A program made the position numbers and the translations under genes. Shown here piece after piece: positions 60,017-64,000 of a stretch of 64,000 nucleotides of DNA. Origin of the DNA: Clostridia bacterium (lineage in GTDB: Bacteria; Bacillota; Clostridia; Oscillospirales; CAG-272); assembly GCA_017537175.1 (NCBI GenBank), contig JAFYLH010000032.1, positions 62,001 through 126,000 on the forward strand. Reading direction: 5' to 3'. The notes below the pieces were generated by a model, which was given only the letters and a program-made list of their open reading frames with translations, was not told the origin of the DNA and did no database searches. The first letter of the stretch is position 1, and every line of letters begins with the position of its first letter.

Positions 60017-63000
60017 AGTTTTGTATTTCGCGGAAATAATCATATTTTTGTATCAGGTCATTCTTTTGTATAAGAGAGCTTACCAGGGCGCTCATTTCGG
60101 CAACATAATCGGGGTCATCGGTCTCGCCCGAGATCACCTCGCCGTTTTCGGCATAGATGCTTCCGTCATACCAGGAATAGTCGCTGAAGAAAACATATCC
60201 GCTGTATTCATCTGACATAATATCCTTACCGATATAGCTTTCGTCATTGTATTCTATCCCGAACATATTCAGCAGTGTAGGCAGAATATCTATCTGGGAA
60301 TTGACCTTGTCAACCGTTACGCTCTGTGTATCCTTGCTCCAGATGAAGAAGGGGGTATGATTGATAAGATTGTTCTCGGTGATCTTACCGTTATTTTCAA
60401 GTATAGTCTTGTCCTTAAGTGTGTACAGATAGTGGTCGGAAAATGCCACAATAACAGTATCGTCTGCCAAGCCCCGTTCCTCCAGCTCCTTAAGCAAAAG
60501 TCCTACCATATTATCGGTTTCCCTTGCCAGCAGGCGGACACAGTCCTCTTCGGTCAAGTCGGGTATATCCTTTCCGTATTTCTCAGTGGCAAGCAGATTT
60601 CCCTTATAATCCTCTGTTGTGAAGGGAGTATGGGGGGTAAAGGTTATAATATAGTGTAAAAACGGCCCGTCTGTGTCGAACATAGCATTATTGAACTCCT
60701 CGTTCAGTATCAGCTCACGGTCAAGCTCATAGCTCTTGTCCGTATATTCGGTGCTGTCAAGGAGACCGAAGTAATTATCGTAACCCCAGTTTTTATAGTT
60801 CAGACCGCGGGAATAATATTCCCCTGTGTTCATATGGAAGGCATTGACGCTGTATCCAAGGGAGCTGAAAATATTGGGCAGGGATTGGGAATAGAAATTG
60901 GAGGTAAAGGTATATGCGTTGCGGTAGTAGGTTACGGGGGTAATAAAGCCTGTGTTTACCGCAAGCTCTGAATTAAAGGTGGAGCCTCCGCCTGTATAAT
61001 AGGAATAGTGCTGTGTGAAGCTTATGGAGCTTTGCTGCATACCGTAAAGGTTAGGCATATCCTCCTCGGTCAGAAGCCAGTCGTCTATACCCTCCAACTG
61101 CAGGAAGATCACATTCTCACCCTCAAATATTCCTGTATACTCGTTTTCCTTGTGGGGGGTGCTTGATGCAAACATTTCTTCAAGTGCTTTTTCATCCTCG
61201 GGGGTCATTTCGGACTCGGACTCAAAAACAGAGGTGAAGAAGTCGCGGACACAGTACTCGTAAAATCCGCTGACCTTTATGTTTTTGTTGCTGTCATTGA
61301 AGCTTCTGTAAACATTTGCGGGATTACGCCAGGAGTCCCACTTAAGGGTATCGTTCATCCTGCCGTACATCAGGGGAGTCAAAGCGTGCAGCAGAACAAA
61401 TATCAATATGCCCGCTATCAAAAGCTTGTGTCTTGATTTTTTATGCTTTGGTATCAGTATTATTGCAATGACTGCCGATATAAGTATAACTACGGCTATA
61501 ACAAATACCAAGGGATCGGTAGATTTGACCGTATCCCATATATAGGATTTTCCCGCCCCTGCCATAGTTAACATCTTAAAGGGGAAGAAGAAGCCTGTAT
61601 ATGAAAAATAGATACTGTTGGTCAAAAATGCTACAAAAAACAGACCAAAGGAAATGCCGTATACAATCCTGCCGAATATACGGGGCAGAGCTGCGGTGGT
61701 TACAAGGATCACAGCCACCCATAATACCGAAAAGATGATCGACGGTGCCACCATCTTAGCCTGATGGTAATTGATGTCTGCCGCAAGGATGCGTATAAAT
61801 ACATCCATCATAACAAAGGGCAGTGCGGCAACAATATAGGGCAGGCAGGCTTTGAATACCCTCTTTGCCCTACCTGAGTGCTGCTTTTGTTCCTTTTTTG
61901 AAATATCGGAGTCCTTGTTACCTGCAATGTCGGTTATAGTCACCTTGCTTGTGTGGGGTATGGGCTTCCAGGTAACCTTGACAAAAAGTGCCGCATAGGT
62001 AGTATAGCGGTGTATAGAGTCAAACACGGGGAAGGTCAGGCAGTAGAGCAGCTTTTTGTACCAAGGGATATATATAATGCGTTTGCGTTCGGTTATAAAT
62101 ACATATACCGCAATGGGTATGTTCTTTATGTATGACCACGCCTTGGATATTGCTCTGAGGGCTATGAGGACACCTATACTTGACAGTATGGCAGTTATAC
62201 CGGGCTCTACCTTTACTGTTGCATCTCCGAATATGAAATACAAAAGCTTTATTACCCAGTTTCCGCTGGTGGCGGTGAACATAATGCGTTCATAGCCTTG
62301 AGTATAGCTGATAACGGCTGTTACTGTCACGGTAAAGATGATCCATCTTACAAGGAATATGACCGACAAGGGACAAAGCTGACGCAGGGTGTCAAAGGAG
62401 GCTACACGGTGTCTGATGCTTTCTGTAAAACGACCCTTAAGGGTAGGCTTACGCAGCTCCTTGTCGGCATAACGGTTGCCGAAAATTACATTTTTAAGCA
62501 AAGCCCAGCCTTTTTCCTTAAATGCAATAAGATGTCCCTTTGACCAACGCAGTCTTTGGCGCAGAGCTATCCTTATACTGGTAGGCTGCTCGTCATAGAA
62601 CATAGCCGAATCGTTGTAGGATATTTCGTATCCGCGGGCAACAGCATCGGCGGTAAAGGCTCTGTCCTCGGTAAGGGAGGTGTATTTCCATCCGTCCTTG
62701 ACAAAAATGTTGGAGAAAAGAAAGCCTGTTCCCTGTATGTTGGTTGCCAGTCTTAAAAAAGAACGTGCTCTGTGGTTTTTGCGGCTGGAACGCAGCCAAT
62801 GGAGCGCATATGTGGAGGCAACCCAGTTTTCGTCAAAGTTTTTGGTGTTACGGTAGGATGTGATTATCTTAAGACCTGCATCAAAGGACTCGTTCATACG
62901 ACTTACATAGTCGGGATAAAGCAGGTTGTCCGCATCGAATATGAAATAGCCTTCAAAGCTGTCACAGCCATAGTCACGGTCTATACATTCAAAGAGATAT

Positions 63001-63374
63001 TTAAGGGCAAAGCCTTTTGTTCGCTCTGTATCATTAAACCTTTCATAACAGACAGCACCCTTGGAGCGGGCGACCTCGGCGGTAGAATCGGTACAGTTGT
63101 CTGCCACAACAAAGACCGACAGAAGCTCGGCGGGATAATCCTGAGCTGCAATGCTGTCCAAAAGATTACCTATTACCGCCTCTTCGTTTCTTGCGGCAAT
63201 GCATATTGCATATTTGTGCTGCTTTTTGGCGGGAGCGAATTTACGGGTGAAGAAAAAGCCTATTATCCAATATACTCCGAATATGGTTGAGAACATAAAC
63301 AGAAAAACATCAAAAAACTTTGAAGTGATGCTTGATGTAAAGAAATAGACAATAGCATCTGTTAAAAATTGCAT
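60015..63374 (-). CDS. Glycosyltransferase family 2 fused to LTA synthase-like sulfatase-fold domain
   Basis: 1119 residues. N-terminal helices anchor a GT2 domain (~50-290): CIAARNEEAVIGNLL, DADN (Asp147, Asp149, metal), TEDRAF and QRLRW (273-277), the last typical of processive membrane glycosyltransferases. More helices follow (~330-460). After a Lys/Ser-rich linker (~490-510) a second five-helix membrane domain (~515-690) leads to an extracellular LtaS-like domain (~750-1110) with NVIFLQLEGIDDWLL, GGGSTFNSE (catalytic-type Thr799) and AFSDHYLY. It could build and export a glycerophosphate-type or glycolipid-linked polymer in one chain. Single gene. Confidence 0.88.
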   Translation of the reverse strand: MQFLTDAIVYFFTSSITSKFFDVFLFMFSTIFGVYWIIGFFFTRKFAPAKKQHKYAICIAARNEEAVIGNLLDSIAAQDYPAELLSVFVVADNCTDSTAEVARSKGAVCYERFNDTERTKGFALKYLFECIDRDYGCDSFEGYFIFDADNLLYPDYVSRMNESFDAGLKIITSYRNTKNFDENWVASTYALHWLRSSRKNHRARSFLRLATNIQGTGFLFSNIFVKDGWKYTSLTEDRAFTADAVARGYEISYNDSAMFYDEQPTSIRIALRQRLRWSKGHLIAFKEKGWALLKNVIFGNRYADKELRKPTLKGRFTESIRHRVASFDTLRQLCPLSVIFLVRWIIFTVTVTAVISYTQGYERIMFTATSGNWVIKLLYFIFGDATVKVEPGITAILSSIGVLIALRAISKAWSYIKNIPIAVYVFITERKRIIYIPWYKKLLYCLTFPVFDSIHRYTTYAALFVKVTWKPIPHTSKVTITDIAGNKDSDISKKEQKQHSGRAKRVFKACLPYIVAALPFVMMDVFIRILAADINYHQAKMVAPSIIFSVLWVAVILVTTAALPRIFGRIVYGISFGLFFVAFLTNSIYFSYTGFFFPFKMLTMAGAGKSYIWDTVKSTDPLVFVIAVVILISAVIAIILIPKHKKSRHKLLIAGILIFVLLHALTPLMYGRMNDTLKWDSWRNPANVYRSFNDSNKNIKVSGFYEYCVRDFFTSVFESESEMTPEDEKALEEMFASSTPHKENEYTGIFEGENVIFLQLEGIDDWLLTEEDMPNLYGMQQSSISFTQHYSYYTGGGSTFNSELAVNTGFITPVTYYRNAYTFTSNFYSQSLPNIFSSLGYSVNAFHMNTGEYYSRGLNYKNWGYDNYFGLLDSTEYTDKSYELDRELILNEEFNNAMFDTDGPFLHYIITFTPHTPFTTEDYKGNLLATEKYGKDIPDLTEEDCVRLLARETDNMVGLLLKELEERGLADDTVIVAFSDHYLYTLKDKTILENNGKITENNLINHTPFFIWSKDTQSVTVDKVNSQIDILPTLLNMFGIEYNDESYIGKDIMSDEYSGYVFFSDYSWYDGSIYAENGEVISGETDDPDYVAEMSALVSSLIQKNDLIQKYDYFREIQN

Positions 63375-63479
63375 ATAATATACCTCAAAAAAATGGCAAA
63401 TGGGCGGGATTTATATAACTAACAAAACAATATTATACCATAATCCCGCAGTTTTGACAATATGTAATTAATCAAACAA

Positions 63480-63806
63480 AAAGGGTGTAAGTAACTTACA
63501 CCCTTCAGCGTGTCGATAAACCTATCGACACGCTGGCAGACTTTGAAAAAGGAAGTGTCGGTTTTCGTCAAGCCGACTCGTCGGCGTACTAAGTACGGTA
63601 GAGACGGCTTGGCGGAAAAGTGTGAAAAAGTGGTGTATATTCGACATATACACCACTTTTGAATACTTATCAGACTATATTGGGAGATATAGTCATTATA
63701 TAACAATTGTTCGTTAGACGGTGTGATGATCTGAAAAAATATTTTTTCAACACGGCCGACCGACTTTTTCGACAGTCTGAAGGGTGTAAGTAACTTACAC
63801 CCTTTT
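63480..63806. repeat. Structured intergenic element flanked by identical hairpins
   Basis: AAGGGTGTAAGTAACTTACA-type hairpin (GGGTGTAAGT/ACTTACACCC) occurs at 63481-63505 and again at 63781-63804, the latter at the end of the rightmost gene. Between them are CAGCGTGTCGAT/ATCGACACGCTG, GCCGAC/GTCGGC, AAGTGGTGTAT/ATACACCACTT and GACTATAT/ATATAGTC hairpins. A 95-codon minus frame spans these stems and is not credible. Confidence 0.7.
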
Positions 63807-64000
63807 AATTATCGCTGTATTTATAAATAAAGTCCTTATATTCTTCCTTTAAGAATTCTATCATCTCATCAGTGATCTCCTCGCCGTCATAGTGGGGCTT
63901 TGCCAGCACACCGCCGATGATAGGCTCAAAGTAGGGAGCAAGGACCTGTCTTTCGGGCTGGAAGGCGTGTATATACTCGGTATATGCCTCAAACATAAGC
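63805..64000 (-). CDS. C-terminal end of an unidentified protein, cut by the window edge
   Basis: The frame is open to the right edge with no start required; the visible 65 residues end ...GGVLAKPHYDGEEITDEMIE, then FLKEEYKDFIYKYSDN. The acidic helical tail has no motif I recognise. The flanking hairpin at 63781-63804 may be its terminator. Confidence 0.65.
   Translation of the reverse strand, partial: LMFEAYTEYIHAFQPERQVLAPYFEPIIGGVLAKPHYDGEEITDEMIEFLKEEYKDFIYKYSDN

Noticed and set aside
63419..63706. 95-codon minus-strand frame
   Set aside because: Spans several strong hairpins and lacks a start site; non-coding element preferred.

Overview
The window is chromosomal DNA from a low-to-mid GC, spore-forming member of the Bacillota, most likely an uncultured gut or rumen Clostridia (Oscillospiraceae-like). 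Supporting this are a forespore-type regulator (spoVT), an SpoIIQ-like M23 protein, GdpP/rplI/dnaB in the usual Firmicute order, strong AGGAGG-type ribosome binding sites, SLH and BspA-type surface proteins, and many carbohydrate-related genes. No rRNA genes, CRISPR arrays or intact insertion sequences were seen.

Layout. 0-2.8 kb: an islet with an AlbA_2/Schlafen-type regulator, two overlapping HTH genes and a small SLOG protein, each side with visible operators. 2.9-8 kb: sugar-related genes (Gfo/Idh/MocA oxidoreductase, DUF4838), a BspA-type LRR protein and an M23 peptidase. 8.2-17 kb: housekeeping and metabolism (secG, rnr, bcp, phosphatase, cysteine desulfidase, FGGY kinase-araD, radical SAM/SPASM). 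17-26.4 kb: a striking accessory region in which unrelated genes, mostly on the minus strand, are separated by repeated copies of the spoVT promoter/5' end, finishing at the one intact spoVT. 26.7-39.5 kb: pnp, rpsO, transport and surface lipoproteins, a 1263-residue esterase, an orphan VbhA-like antitoxin, cysE-cysS. 39.7-45.5 kb: DUF1292, a 6S-like structured RNA candidate, then a 4.6-kb island bounded by 123-bp direct repeats beside a tRNA(CAT) gene. 45.5-63.4 kb: DUF4091, gdpP-rplI-dnaB-tilS-hpt-ftsH-rlmA, RNHCP, minD with an MgsA-like partner, cinA, and a glycosyltransferase-LTA synthase fusion.

The most unusual content is in the non-coding DNA. (1) The spoVT locus looks like a stacking insertion site: each unit has a cargo gene, a conserved sigma-A-like cargo promoter, a back-to-back sigma-G-like spoVT leader, and in the clearest copies a shared junction repeat starting right after spoVT codon 34-35. 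(2) There are tandem arrays of small hairpins whose stems all differ while a short linker is constant within an array; three linker families occur. (3) A structured element marked by TAATCGGGTGA follows stop codons in the sense direction at four loci. (4) A 37-bp palindrome is present in one of two otherwise near-identical direct repeats, which is direct evidence that it moves.

Gene functions are inferred from motifs and family memory only; no database search was possible. Start codons were chosen from visible Shine-Dalgarno spacing, so several differ from the longest open frame.
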